Shown here piece by piece: positions 9,196 through 18,742 of a stretch of 64,000 nt of DNA. The translations under genes and the position numbers were made by a program. The notes beneath the pieces are model-generated. The model was given only the letters and a program-made list of their open reading frames with translations, was not told where the DNA came from and made no database searches. Each line of letters starts with the position of its first letter. Positions within the stretch are counted from its first letter, which is position 1. This stretch comes from Arenibacter sp. P308M17 (GTDB lineage: Bacteria; Bacteroidota; Bacteroidia; Flavobacteriales; Flavobacteriaceae), in contig NZ_QVON01000003.1 in NCBI RefSeq assembly GCF_003426735.1, forward strand, positions 248,001-312,000, written 5' to 3'.

Positions 9196-10566
9196 TTATA
9201 GGTTGGGCACTTTTACACTACCACCTACCCAACAGGAGAAACTTACTGTTTTACCGGCCATACCGGAATTGAATATATCCGTTTTGGACGGTGCCTTGGC
9301 TGAATAACTAGCGGCTGCCTGACCTGCCCTTCCACTTAAAGCTGGATCCACACGACCTGCCTGTCTGGCCAAATCCGCAGCTTTCCAATAGACAGCCCTT
9401 TTCTCGAATGGCGTACTACCACACTCATTGGCGCTACCTGCATACAAACTGGCTATCAACAAATAGGCCTTACCATTGGAAGGGTTGGCATCTATTGCCT
9501 TTTGGGCATAATTCCTGGCTGTGGACTTACTGCCATTTCTATAGCTTGTAGCAATTCTATAAGCGATATCGGATTTTTTTCTGGAATCGGTCTCCAACTC
9601 CATGGCCTTGTTGAAATCGGCAATGGCCCCATTGGTATCCCCGGCATTTTTCTTTAGCGCCCCACCGTACATATATGCACTGGCAGAAGGCTCCAAGGCC
9701 AATTGTACCTCAAATAGTTTTTTGAACAAGGGGTCTTCGGTACACTCCTTGCTGTACATTCTTCCAACGGCTCTCTTTATCCAAGTAATATCGCCCTTTT
9801 TTTGTTCAAAATTCTTTTCGTACAAAGGAATTAGGTTTTCACAGTTCGCCAAAGCCCCTAATTTACTATCTATACTTTCTGCTATTTTACCGTAGCTTTC
9901 GGAATAACTATTATAAGAACTCAATTGTTTTTTCTCTTTGGCGGTCAAAGTACCTGCATCTTCCTTAGGAAGGAGTTTGGTTATCACCTCTGTAAGCTTT
10001 ACATTTTCTTCCTCTATCCTTTCGGTAACGTTGTCGTATTTTTCAAATACTTCCTCCAGATCCCTTTTGCCGGCACTGTTCAGATCTACCAAACTGGAGA
10101 AATATAGGTACAATGCCTTAGGGTTTTTAAAATTGGTCTTATCCTCAGTAAAGGCTTTGTCCAGCTGAGTATAGACTTCCTCATCGGTAATTGTTTTTTC
10201 ATCATACTTCAACAACACCTTATCTATCAAAGTCTCGGCAACGTTTGTCTTTGCCGGAAAGTATTTCGCCCTATTATCGTAAAGTTCAATTAAGGCATTT
10301 ATATTGGCCGTTTTATCCGCCCCGGTAGATTTCTCGATCCTATCCTTTAAAATCCGCTCACCATATAATATATTGGCCCAATTTAAAGTAGGGCAATTAT
10401 CATAAACCATTTTCCATGGTGTATAAGCAGCCTCGTAATTCTTTACTTTCACATGCTCGGTGTAAATGGAAAGATTGGTCATACACTCCGGGTTTTGAGC
10501 TTGGGCATGCCCTAAACCCATAAATCCCATGGCGGCAATCGCTGTGATGTAGAGTTTCTTTTTCAT
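9196..10566 (-). CDS. Secreted tetratricopeptide-repeat protein
   Basis: 456 aa with a signal peptide (MKKKLYITAIAAMGFMGLGH, then AQAQ). The mature part is helical. TPR units are clearest at about 290-400: AYMYGGALKKNAGDTNGAIA followed by SDIAYRIATSYRNGSKSTAR and then KAYLLIASLYAGSANECGS. There are several Cys residues, including an N-terminal PECMTN and a C-terminal FSCWVGG. The protein is probably periplasmic and acts as a scaffold; no catalytic motif is seen. Its place between an OM barrel gene and lptC is typical of flavobacteria and suggests a role in envelope assembly, but that is inference. Confidence 0.82.
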   Translation of the reverse strand: MKKKLYITAIAAMGFMGLGHAQAQNPECMTNLSIYTEHVKVKNYEAAYTPWKMVYDNCPTLNWANILYGERILKDRIEKSTGADKTANINALIELYDNRAKYFPAKTNVAETLIDKVLLKYDEKTITDEEVYTQLDKAFTEDKTNFKNPKALYLYFSSLVDLNSAGKRDLEEVFEKYDNVTERIEEENVKLTEVITKLLPKEDAGTLTAKEKKQLSSYNSYSESYGKIAESIDSKLGALANCENLIPLYEKNFEQKKGDITWIKRAVGRMYSKECTEDPLFKKLFEVQLALEPSASAYMYGGALKKNAGDTNGAIADFNKAMELETDSRKKSDIAYRIATSYRNGSKSTARNYAQKAIDANPSNGKAYLLIASLYAGSANECGSTPFEKRAVYWKAADLARQAGRVDPALSGRAGQAAASYSAKAPSKTDIFNSGMAGKTVSFSCWVGGSVKVPNL

Positions 10567-10603
10567 CTGTCTGTTTATTTTAAGGTGGTTAAAGTAATAA
10601 TTT

Positions 10604-11866
10604 TTAATTAATTTTTCTCGGTATAAACCATTTATCGTTTAAAGAGAGGCCCACATTAACTTTGAAATAACTTTCCTCCACTAAATCCCCGTATTTGGTT
10701 CCCCTTTTTCCAAGTTCAAAGCCAAGGTTAATATTTGAAAGATTACGACCTAACGGTAAACCCATTCCAAAAGTTATGCCAAAATCATTAATCTCCTTAT
10801 TATCTACCACTATCCCTGATTTGGAAACCTTGGCCCCGGCCCTATAGGTAACCCTTTTCAGATAACTTGTAAAGGAAGTATACTCTGGAATATAATAACC
10901 CCCGAGCCTGAAGGTCTGTGCATTTTTATATTCCAAATTGCTTGCCGGAGTAAGTTCGTTCTCAAAATTACCCAATTCCTGAAAACTGTACTCGGCACCT
11001 AAAAACCATTTCCTATCTTGACCATAACCTACTCCCAAGGTAGCGGTAGTTGGAATCTGCACCCCTGTACGTGCCAGGCCCTGCGCCTCCAAATCCACTT
11101 CGGTTACTTCAACATCCATTCCATTAGTCGTGGAAAAGGATCCAATGGTCCTGGTATTTTCAGAAACCAAATTGGCCTGGGTATTTACAATAATACTGGT
11201 AAAAAGGGTGTGTTTATCGGTGATGTCCGGTGTAAAACTGGCACCAAAATTAAAATCGAAACCCTTGATCCGGGACTCTATCCTATTGAAAGAACCCAAC
11301 TGTACGTCTTCTATGGTCTGATAACTATTGGTATTCTGGCTCCCGAAATTAAAATTACTGGTAACCCCTAAACTTAGGTTATTAAAAAGTTGATAACCAA
11401 CGGAGAGATAGACCCTGTTCAACCCACCTTCCCCATTAAACGATTCCGATACCGATCCTTGGGCAGTGGTCCTTTCAGATTGGAAATTGTACCCTATGGA
11501 AGAATAGGGCATAATTCCGAAGCCCATACCAAAGCCTTTGCCCAGGTTAAATCCCAACGATAGGTAGTCCAAATTTGAAATGGAGGAATTTTCCTTGGAA
11601 ACATTACTTTCAAACCTGTATTCTTTACGTGATAGTCCAGCGGTGTAGGTGGTATACTCCAACTTACTATAGGCTGCCGGATTATTAAGGTTGATGTGGA
11701 TACTATCCGTATACACACTCAACCCGCCCATCATTTGATTTTCCACTGTGCCGGTAGCCTTTAAATCCCCAACACCAAAATAGGAATATGGGGAAGCAGT
11801 ACTATTCTGTGCATATATGCCTACCGAAGTAAGGCATAAAATTGCAATAATAAAATTTTTGATCAT
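10604..11866 (-). CDS. Outer-membrane beta-barrel protein, function unknown
   Basis: 420 aa. Signal peptide (MIKNFIIAILCLTSVGIYA, cleavage before QNS), then NSTASPYSYFGVGD and LNNPAAYSKLEYTTYTAG, a start seen in FadL/OmpP1-like barrels. The rest alternates short beta strands with Gly and aromatic residues (LGFNLGKGFGMGFGIMPYSS, SLGVTSNFNFGSQ, FGITFGMGLPLGRN). There are no catalytic motifs. It directly abuts coaX (no spacer) and is followed 37 nt later by the TPR gene. A hydrophobic-solute channel is possible; the function is not known to me. Confidence 0.83.
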   Translation of the reverse strand: MIKNFIIAILCLTSVGIYAQNSTASPYSYFGVGDLKATGTVENQMMGGLSVYTDSIHINLNNPAAYSKLEYTTYTAGLSRKEYRFESNVSKENSSISNLDYLSLGFNLGKGFGMGFGIMPYSSIGYNFQSERTTAQGSVSESFNGEGGLNRVYLSVGYQLFNNLSLGVTSNFNFGSQNTNSYQTIEDVQLGSFNRIESRIKGFDFNFGASFTPDITDKHTLFTSIIVNTQANLVSENTRTIGSFSTTNGMDVEVTEVDLEAQGLARTGVQIPTTATLGVGYGQDRKWFLGAEYSFQELGNFENELTPASNLEYKNAQTFRLGGYYIPEYTSFTSYLKRVTYRAGAKVSKSGIVVDNKEINDFGITFGMGLPLGRNLSNINLGFELGKRGTKYGDLVEESYFKVNVGLSLNDKWFIPRKIN

Positions 11867-12595
11867 CTAGCGCTTGTTGTATTCTAACAAATGATATAAC
11901 CCCAACAGGAGAAATTTAGAATGCGCAAATATGGTATTTTTTAATCGTTTTGACAAAAATTGGGCATCCCCTCCTGTTAAAATAACTGTTAAATCCACAA
12001 ATCTGCTCCTATATTGGTCAATTGTCCCGTCAATTTCATTGCAAATACCGTTGATAACACCACTGTGCATACTAGTTTCGGTGGTGTTTCCAATAAAATC
12101 CATTACACCTTTTTTTTTCAATAATGGCAATTTCGACGTTTGCTCGTGCATGGCCTTGTATCTCATGGCTATTCCCGGTGAAATGGCCCCGCCCAAATAC
12201 TCCCCATAATCATTAAGAGCATCATAGGTAACACAGGTGCCCGCATCTATAACCAAGGTATTTCCCTTGGGGTTATGATAAAAGGCCGCCGTTGCCAGGG
12301 CTATGCGGTCCACACCTAGGGTTTGGGGGGTAGCATAGGAATTTTTAAAGGGGACATTGGAGGCATGACTAAGCACATGAACCTTACAGAAAACACACAA
12401 CACGGCTATTTCCTCATGGCCCATTACCCCTACGTTGGAAACAATGGCATTTTGAATACCTACGTACTCGGCAAAAATTGATTTCACGTTTTTTGCAAAA
12501 TCCGCATTGGGAATTTTTCGATAGGAAATAATTTTCCCATTATCGAAAACTGCCATTTTTACGAGGGTGTTCCCCATGTCTACAATCAGGTTCAT
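11867..12595 (-). CDS. coaX: Type III pantothenate kinase
   Basis: 242 aa. It phosphorylates pantothenate in the first step of coenzyme A synthesis. The ASKHA-fold motifs of CoaX are all visible: the phosphate-1 loop DMGNTLVKMAVFDNG (6-20), TLGVDRIALATAAF, the phosphate-2 segment VIDAGTCVTYDAL, GGAISPGIAMR and the adenosine-side TGGDA. CoaX enzymes are cytoplasmic, need a monovalent cation and are usually insensitive to CoA feedback. It is the first gene of the envelope operon that continues leftward to ppiD. The start lies about 100 bp from the tRNA-Phe gene, which is transcribed the other way. Confidence 0.94.
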   Translation of the reverse strand: MNLIVDMGNTLVKMAVFDNGKIISYRKIPNADFAKNVKSIFAEYVGIQNAIVSNVGVMGHEEIAVLCVFCKVHVLSHASNVPFKNSYATPQTLGVDRIALATAAFYHNPKGNTLVIDAGTCVTYDALNDYGEYLGGAISPGIAMRYKAMHEQTSKLPLLKKKGVMDFIGNTTETSMHSGVINGICNEIDGTIDQYRSRFVDLTVILTGGDAQFLSKRLKNTIFAHSKFLLLGLYHLLEYNKR

Positions 12596-12647
12596 ACGGT
12601 AAAGATCAAAAAACTTAAAAAAACAAAAACCTTTTTTTTCATTTTTG

Positions 12648-12678
12648 TTTGTATATCCTAAATTTGAATTTATATTTG
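12648..12678 (+). promoter_or_regulatory. Bacteroidota-type promoter of tRNA-Phe
   Basis: A TTTG -33 element at 12648-12651, a 19-nt spacer and TATATTTG at 12671-12678, which is a full match to the Bacteroidota TAnnTTTG -7 consensus. Transcription would start about 10-15 nt upstream of the mature tRNA 5' end. Confidence 0.8.
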
Positions 12679-12696
12679 CACCCGCTTACAGCGTTT

Positions 12697-12769
12697 GGTG
12701 CCTTAGCTCAGTTGGTAGAGCAATGGACTGAAAATCCATGTGTCCCTGGTTCGATTCCTGGAGGCACCA
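12697..12769 (+). tRNA. tRNA-Phe (GAA)
   Basis: A 73-nt cloverleaf: acceptor GGTGCCT (12697-12703) pairs with AGGCACC (12762-12768), the D stem is GCTC/GAGC (12706-12709 with 12718-12721), and the anticodon stem is ATGGA/TCCAT with loop CTGAAAA and anticodon GAA at 12730-12732. The T arm has loop TTCGATT, and its stem CCTGG/CCTGG contains a central U-U mismatch. The discriminator base is A12769, and CCA is not encoded. The gene is preceded by a consensus promoter. Confidence 0.97.
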
Positions 12770-13083
12770 CTTAGAAAAACCGTATACATTCTTTAACAAG
12801 ATGTTGCGGTTTTCTTGGTTAAATAGGGTTTGTACAGTGTTTTTAGGTTTCAAAATCTACTTTAATTTTTTTTGTCAAAAAACCCGCTGGCGCAAGCATT
12901 ACATTCGTGCCTAAAATAGTCTCCAGAATCGGCACTTCATAAACATTTGCTTGTAAACAACCTTCATTTGGTCTCAATCTTTTCTGCCTTCCCTCGCTGA
13001 CGCAATCGTCACGCTCAAGCCTACAAAAGATTTTCTTTGGGCTTTCATGCCAACAATAGTCTCTTTTTTGCGTGAAGTGCCCC
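12770..13083. other. Non-coding spacer with an imperfect internal duplication
   Basis: No supportable gene lies between tRNA-Phe and the metallophosphoesterase stop. Two diverged copies of one unit can be aligned: 12883-12934 and 12991-13063. Each reads a CGCTGGCGCAAG / CGCTGACGCAATC block followed downstream by ATAGTCTC, with insertions in the second copy. This looks like a decayed intergenic repeat rather than a gene. Confidence 0.45.
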
Positions 13084-14109
13084 CTAAAAAATTAGGGATC
13101 TGTCCTTGGGTTCCAAGGGTAAAAAATCAACATCCAAATAACCGCCACTGGCATTATCATCGGTAACTATCTGCGGTTTTCCCTTTATCGATTCCATTGA
13201 AAACCGATGAATATGTCCTGAAAAGATTCCCATAAGATTTGGAGCGGAAAACACCGCCCTGTGAAAATTGAAGGTAGTTTTGGAATGTCCCTCTTCTGGC
13301 CACTTCAAACGCCTTTCCAACTCAAAATTCCAATCGGAAGAAGCTCCCCAATCCGGATTTCCACATCCAAAACCAATGGATTTTCCCGGGGCGTACATAG
13401 GTATATGCACCAATAGTACCAAAGGTATCCCGCTTGAGACCTGTTCTTTAAAAAAGGCCAACTGCTCCTTATTAATTTGATATGTGGAATTGTCGATGGC
13501 CAAAAACCGGATTCCTTTCACCTCAAACGCCGCCATTAATGGATGCTTGCCCTGGTATAACGGCAGCAATCTTTCCTTGATCCACTTCCCCCTCAGTACT
13601 TCCAAGGAACCCTCCATACCCTCATAATGCCAATCATGATTGCCGGCAACATAAATATAAGGAATATCCACTTCTTGCAATTTGGCCTGCACCCACTCAA
13701 TGGCGGCTTCGGACGGAAAGCTAAAAATGTCCCCGATCAGGGCAATCAAATCTGCCCGGGACTCTTTAGCAAAATTCAAGGCGGCCTCAAACGCCTCTTC
13801 CGGATGGGTGGATTCATTTGTTATAAAGTGCTTGGTCTGGTTATAGGCCTTGGCCATACGTCCACTATACTTCTGATATGGAACTCCGCGTTCATCGTCC
13901 CTAAAGAGATGGGTATCTGCTATATGAACGATCTTTACCGGCTCCTTAATGACATCCGAAAAAAATTGAAGCCTGTTTTCCTCTACAGTAACACAAAACT
14001 GGATGCTTTTTTTTAAGGGTTGTGCAGAATTATCCAATGATGGATACTTGCTTAGTCCCAACCCAATTGATGCTGTAGCTGCATTCTTAAAAAAATTTCG
14101 ACGTTTCAT
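13084..14109 (-). CDS. Calcineurin-like metallophosphoesterase, probably Tat-exported
   Basis: 341 aa. The N-terminus MKRRNFFKNAATASIGLGLS has a twin-arginine RRNFFK motif and then a weakly hydrophobic segment, so export by Tat is likely. All five metallophosphatase signatures occur in order: ADTHLFRDDERG (DxH), ALIGDIFSFP (GD), VAGNHDWHYEG (GNHD), LLVHIPMY (H) and FSGHIHRFS (GHxH). It therefore hydrolyses phosphomonoesters or diesters with a dinuclear metal site; the substrate is unknown. It sits alone downstream of tRNA-Phe and 234 nt from tolC, with no operon partner. Confidence 0.87.
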   Translation of the reverse strand: MKRRNFFKNAATASIGLGLSKYPSLDNSAQPLKKSIQFCVTVEENRLQFFSDVIKEPVKIVHIADTHLFRDDERGVPYQKYSGRMAKAYNQTKHFITNESTHPEEAFEAALNFAKESRADLIALIGDIFSFPSEAAIEWVQAKLQEVDIPYIYVAGNHDWHYEGMEGSLEVLRGKWIKERLLPLYQGKHPLMAAFEVKGIRFLAIDNSTYQINKEQLAFFKEQVSSGIPLVLLVHIPMYAPGKSIGFGCGNPDWGASSDWNFELERRLKWPEEGHSKTTFNFHRAVFSAPNLMGIFSGHIHRFSMESIKGKPQIVTDDNASGGYLDVDFLPLEPKDRSLIF

Positions 14110-14343
14110 CTATTCGGAATTGTTATTTTTTATCCTCTGGAAAAGGCTGCACTAAACCACTACGCACTAAAAGTACATACCTGCCTTTGGCAATGTGAAA
14201 TTGGCCGCAATCAAAACTTCTTTTTCTACAACTCTTGCTTATGGCCTACAACTTATAGCTTGTAGCAAAATTATTTTGTGGAAGCTAAACTGAATTTACG
14301 ATTAAAAATAAAACCAATAACAATACCCCAGAATTTAAATAGG

Positions 14344-15654
14344 TCATAATACCAGGTTCCCGGCGAGCTGTTTTAGGATGATCTCCGATAACTTTGCTTG
14401 AAACTTGGCATTGCTATGGCGTACCCTTGCATTGATATAATTTAACTGTGCCGTCCTAAATTCAATGGTAGGGATAATCCCTATTCTATATTTTTCTACC
14501 GTAATCTCCATATTCTCCTCTGCTATCTCCTCATTTTTCCCTTCCAATTCTATTAGGCTTATATTGGTCAGGTATGTTTGATAGGTAGTATTCAATAAGG
14601 ACATTAACTCCTGCGTTCTCTGCTCAATGACCACTTTCGTATTTTCAACTTGAATCTTTGCTATTTTCTCATTTCTATTTTGATTGAACCCGTCAAACAC
14701 ATTTAGACTTGCTCCAAACCCATAATTCCATCCTCTTGAACTTGAACTGGTCGTAAAGCCCAAGCTGGATTCGGTACGCCCAAAATTATAGCCTGTACTG
14801 GCAAAAATTGTCGGGTAGCGCAAGGCCTTGGTTTGTTTCAATTGCAGTTCACTGATCTTTTTGTTGATCTGTTCTACCTGAAGGGTCGGATTTTTTTTCA
14901 CTACTTGGGTTTCCAGTTCCGGTAGTTGCAATGCCCGGTCTACAAAAATTTCGGGCACTACCTCAAAATCGATTTTCAGATCACGTGCCAGGTATTGGTT
15001 CAATTGTACCTTGGTATTAACATACAGTTCCTTTTGCCGTTGCATCAGGGTTTCATCCGTATTCAGATCTACTTGGGCGTTCAACACTTCCAATTTTGAA
15101 GCTTTTCCAATGGTAAAACGGTTATTTGCCAATTCTACCCTTTGTTCCGAAATATTAATGGTGCTGTCCAAAGCTGAGAGTTGTTGTTTCTGCTGTACAA
15201 GATCAAAATAGGTAATCATGACCTCTCCCACCCTGTTAAGGATAACCTCTTTTAATTGGGCCTCTCCCAATTTCTGGGTTTCTTTTAGCTGTTCATAATC
15301 GGCAAACATCCTTAAACCATCAAACAAGGTCCAGTCCATTGCAATTCCGTAATTGAGACTATTGTTCTTGGCGTTGTCCCTTTCCACATTGCTTCCATCC
15401 GATCGGGTCTGACTTAAATTCTGAATGCTATTGTTATCGATTATACTGAGCCCTACCTGGGGAAGCATCCCGGCATTACCGATACTTACGGCAGTCTCAT
15501 CAATTTGTAGCTCATTGGCCGCAATTTTTATCTGATAATTGTTTTCCAGGGCAATTTGGACGGCCTTCTCTACCGTAAGAATATCCTGCGCATTACTGAG
15601 GTTGGTAAAACAAAAGAAAACAAAAAGTAAGGTAGCGTAATTATAGTTGTTCAT
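14344..15654 (-). CDS. TolC-family outer-membrane efflux protein
   Basis: 436 aa with a signal peptide (first 22 residues, ending SNAQ). It has the internal duplication of outer-membrane efflux proteins: long amphipathic helices (ALENNYQIKIAANELQIDET; ELANNRFTIGKASKLEVLNA; ENMEITVEKYRIGIIPTIEF) with strand segments between them (YGIAMDWTLFDGLRM; YGFGASLNVFDGFNQ). It forms the exit duct for the adjoining RND pump. The start follows the RND stop by 1 nt, so it is the third gene of the efflux operon. Confidence 0.92.
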   Translation of the reverse strand: MNNYNYATLLFVFFCFTNLSNAQDILTVEKAVQIALENNYQIKIAANELQIDETAVSIGNAGMLPQVGLSIIDNNSIQNLSQTRSDGSNVERDNAKNNSLNYGIAMDWTLFDGLRMFADYEQLKETQKLGEAQLKEVILNRVGEVMITYFDLVQQKQQLSALDSTINISEQRVELANNRFTIGKASKLEVLNAQVDLNTDETLMQRQKELYVNTKVQLNQYLARDLKIDFEVVPEIFVDRALQLPELETQVVKKNPTLQVEQINKKISELQLKQTKALRYPTIFASTGYNFGRTESSLGFTTSSSSRGWNYGFGASLNVFDGFNQNRNEKIAKIQVENTKVVIEQRTQELMSLLNTTYQTYLTNISLIELEGKNEEIAEENMEITVEKYRIGIIPTIEFRTAQLNYINARVRHSNAKFQAKLSEIILKQLAGNLVL

Positions 15655-15655
15655 T

Positions 15656-18600
15656 TTAATAGGATTCGAGGGCTTTAAATTCAGGATGTTCCTTTTTCTC
15701 CCTGGACCACAAGAAATACAGTGCAGGGATAACGAATAAAGTCAGTACCAAGGAGAACATGGTCCCTCCAATAATTACTACACCCATACCTATACGGCTA
15801 GTAGATGCCGCTCCAAGGGACAGGGCTATGGGCAGGGCTCCCAAGGCTATGGTTAGACTGGTCATAAGAATAGGTCTTAATCTGGACTCCGATGCTTTTA
15901 AAATAGCCTCCGCTTTAGACATCCCTTCCTCCCTAAGTTGATTGGCGAATTCTACGATCAAAATACCGTTCTTGGTTACCAGACCGATCAACATTATAGT
16001 GCCTATCTGACTAAAAATATTCCAGGTCTGCCCAAAGAGCCACAGGGAAAACATGGCCCCGGCCACGGCCATGGGCACCGTTAAAATTATGATAATTGGG
16101 TCTATAAAACTTTCAAATTGGGCCGCCAATATCAGAAAAATAAGGATTAGGGCAAGACCGAAAGCAAACAGGGTGTTGGAACTGCTCTCTACAAAATCCC
16201 TGGATTCTCCCCCTAAATCCGTAGTAAAACTTTCATCCAATACTTTTTCCTTGATCGCTTCCATGGCCGCTATCCCATCGCTTAAGCTCTTGCCGGGGGC
16301 TAGACTTGCAAAAACGGTTGCCGAAGTATACCTATTGTTGTGAAAAAGTTGGGGGGGACTACTATGTTCCGATGTGGAAACCAGATTGTCCAATTGAATT
16401 AAGAGACCATCGTTGTTCTTTACAAAAATGGAAGTAAGGTCCAAAGGCGCATCACGGTCCTTTTTGTCGAATTGGCCAATAACCTGATATTGTTTCCCGT
16501 TCATTAAGAAATACCCAAAGCGTTGCCCGCTAAGGGATAATTGCAGTGTTTGGGCCACGTCCAAAACGGACACGCCCAAGCTTTCCGCTTTTTCCCTGTT
16601 TATGGTTACATAAAGTTCGGGTTTATCAAATTTCAAATTGACGTCGGTAAAGGAAAAGGTTTCATTTTTCTCGGCTTCCGCCATGAATTCTGGAATTTTT
16701 TCCTTGAGCTTTTGAAAATTCTGCGCCTGTATAATATATTGGATCGGGGCTCCGCCACGGCGATTTACCGCGATGGTCGGCTTCTGCGATACATTGGATT
16801 TTCCGCCAACATAAGATTTTGCCCATCGTCCAAGATCCGCCGCAATTTCTTCTTGAGACCGCTCCCTTTCATGCGGTTCTGCAAGTGCAATATGGGCCCG
16901 GCCACTATTCACCGAGGAAGTTGTGCCAAAGCCGGGAGAAGTGAGTACCAAACTTACCTTCTTTTCTGGTATAGAATCGTTGATCAGCTTGGTAATGTCA
17001 TTCATTAAACGATCCATATATTCATAAGAGGAGCCTTCCGGTGCCGTAACGCTCAAACTAACAAAACTACGATCGTCATAGGGTGCCGTTTCCTTTTGGA
17101 GTAGACCATAAAAAAGGACTATTAGCCCAATACATGCCAATAATATTGGGAAACTCAACCATTTCCTTTTCATAAAAGTAGCCAATGCATCTGCATAGGA
17201 TTCGTTCATTTTTATAAAATAGCGCTCCGTGTAATTATAGAATTTGGAATGGCTCTGCTTCCCTGGTTTAATTAAATACGCATTTAGCATAGGGGTCAAG
17301 GTGAGGGAGACAAATGCGGATATCAATACCGCCGAACCCAGGACGACACCAAATTCCCTAAACAACCGCCCGACAAAGCCCTCAAGGAATATAACGGGAA
17401 GAAAAACGGCAGCAAGGGTAATGGATATGGATATTACAGCAAAGAAAATCTCGTTGGAACCCTTTATGGCGGCCTCTATAGGGCTCATCCCCGCCTCTAC
17501 CTTTTTATAAATATTTTCGGTTACCACAATGCCGTCATCCACAACAAGTCCCGTTGCAAGCACAATGGCCAAAAGGGTAAGGACATTAATGGAAAACCCG
17601 AACAGCCACATAATAAAGAATGTGGCTATCAATGATACGGGTATATCTATCAACGGACGCATTGCCATTGACCAATTTCTAAAAAATAGATATATGACCA
17701 GGATAACCAGGACAATCGAAATCAGCAGGGTTTCCGCCACCTCGGTAACCGCCTTTCTAACAAATACGGTATCATCTATTACAATATTCAGTTTAAACCC
17801 TTCCGGCAAATCCTTTTTAAGCTTTTCGTATTCCACGTAGAACCTGTCCGCAATTTCCAGATAATTGGTGCCTGGTTGCGGAACAACGGCTATGGCGACC
17901 ATGGGCTGACCGGAATCGCTCATCTTGGTCTCCATATTCTCCCCTTCCAAAGAAGCCTTGCCAATATCGCTAAGACGCACTAATTTTTCCCCATCGGCCC
18001 TGATTATGATATTGTTGAACCCTTCCTCTGAATCCAAGTTTCCAATGGTCTTTACCGTTATTTCCGTATTATCCCCTGTTAATTTCCCCGAAGGCAGCTC
18101 CACATTCTGCGCCAACAATGCGTTGCGCACATCTGCCACGGTTAAACCATAGGACGCCAATTTAAATGGATCTATCCACAGCCGCATGGCATAGCGGCGC
18201 TGCCCCCATATTTGAACGCTACTTACCCCTGGTATGGTCTCAATTCTTTGGGATATTACATTTTCGGCATAATCCGAAAGTTCCAGAATATTTTTACCAT
18301 CGCTCTGTACGGTCATAGAAAGTATCCTATCCGCATCGGCATCGGCTTTTGAGACTACCGGTGGGGCATCCAGATCGTCCGGAAGGCTTCTTACCGCCTG
18401 CGATACCTTATCACGGACATCGTTGGCCGCATCCTCCAGGTTTTTATCGAGATTAAACTCTATACTTATAGAACTGGATCCCTGAATACTGGACGACGTA
18501 ATGTTCCTTATACCATCAATGGAATTTATGGCCTTTTCCAAAGGTTCCGTAATCTGCGATTCAATTATATCGGCATTGGCCCCCGAATAATTAGTTCGTA

Positions 18601-18742
18601 CCGATACTTGGGCGGGATCTATGGAAGGAAACTCGCGAACACCCAAATAGGTAAAGCCTATAATCCCGAACAAAATTAGGGCCAAATTCATTACAATGGT
18701 AAGTACCGGGCGCTTAATGCTTATTGTTGATAAACTACTCAT
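15656..18742 (-). CDS. RND efflux transporter, AcrB/HAE1 type
   Basis: 1028 aa, the usual length. Twelve transmembrane segments are arranged as 1+5 and 1+5 with two large periplasmic loops. The start LSTISIKRPVLTIVMNLALI is typical. TM4 carries the paired aspartates of the proton relay in GLVVDDGIVVTENI. The second half repeats the layout, with LILIFLILAAQFESFIDP and VTKNGILIVEFAN. It belongs to the hydrophobe/amphiphile (drug) branch rather than the heavy-metal branch, which fits a multidrug or bile-salt-like role. Its start overlaps the end of the adaptor gene by 4 nt and its stop is 1 nt from tolC. Confidence 0.94.
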   Translation of the reverse strand: MSSLSTISIKRPVLTIVMNLALILFGIIGFTYLGVREFPSIDPAQVSVRTNYSGANADIIESQITEPLEKAINSIDGIRNITSSSIQGSSSISIEFNLDKNLEDAANDVRDKVSQAVRSLPDDLDAPPVVSKADADADRILSMTVQSDGKNILELSDYAENVISQRIETIPGVSSVQIWGQRRYAMRLWIDPFKLASYGLTVADVRNALLAQNVELPSGKLTGDNTEITVKTIGNLDSEEGFNNIIIRADGEKLVRLSDIGKASLEGENMETKMSDSGQPMVAIAVVPQPGTNYLEIADRFYVEYEKLKKDLPEGFKLNIVIDDTVFVRKAVTEVAETLLISIVLVILVIYLFFRNWSMAMRPLIDIPVSLIATFFIMWLFGFSINVLTLLAIVLATGLVVDDGIVVTENIYKKVEAGMSPIEAAIKGSNEIFFAVISISITLAAVFLPVIFLEGFVGRLFREFGVVLGSAVLISAFVSLTLTPMLNAYLIKPGKQSHSKFYNYTERYFIKMNESYADALATFMKRKWLSFPILLACIGLIVLFYGLLQKETAPYDDRSFVSLSVTAPEGSSYEYMDRLMNDITKLINDSIPEKKVSLVLTSPGFGTTSSVNSGRAHIALAEPHERERSQEEIAADLGRWAKSYVGGKSNVSQKPTIAVNRRGGAPIQYIIQAQNFQKLKEKIPEFMAEAEKNETFSFTDVNLKFDKPELYVTINREKAESLGVSVLDVAQTLQLSLSGQRFGYFLMNGKQYQVIGQFDKKDRDAPLDLTSIFVKNNDGLLIQLDNLVSTSEHSSPPQLFHNNRYTSATVFASLAPGKSLSDGIAAMEAIKEKVLDESFTTDLGGESRDFVESSSNTLFAFGLALILIFLILAAQFESFIDPIIIILTVPMAVAGAMFSLWLFGQTWNIFSQIGTIMLIGLVTKNGILIVEFANQLREEGMSKAEAILKASESRLRPILMTSLTIALGALPIALSLGAASTSRIGMGVVIIGGTMFSLVLTLFVIPALYFLWSREKKEHPEFKALESY

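Noticed and set aside
12697..12769. tRNA-Phe as an active attachment site of an integrative element
   Set aside because: No integrase gene and no second copy of the tRNA 3' end were seen in the window.
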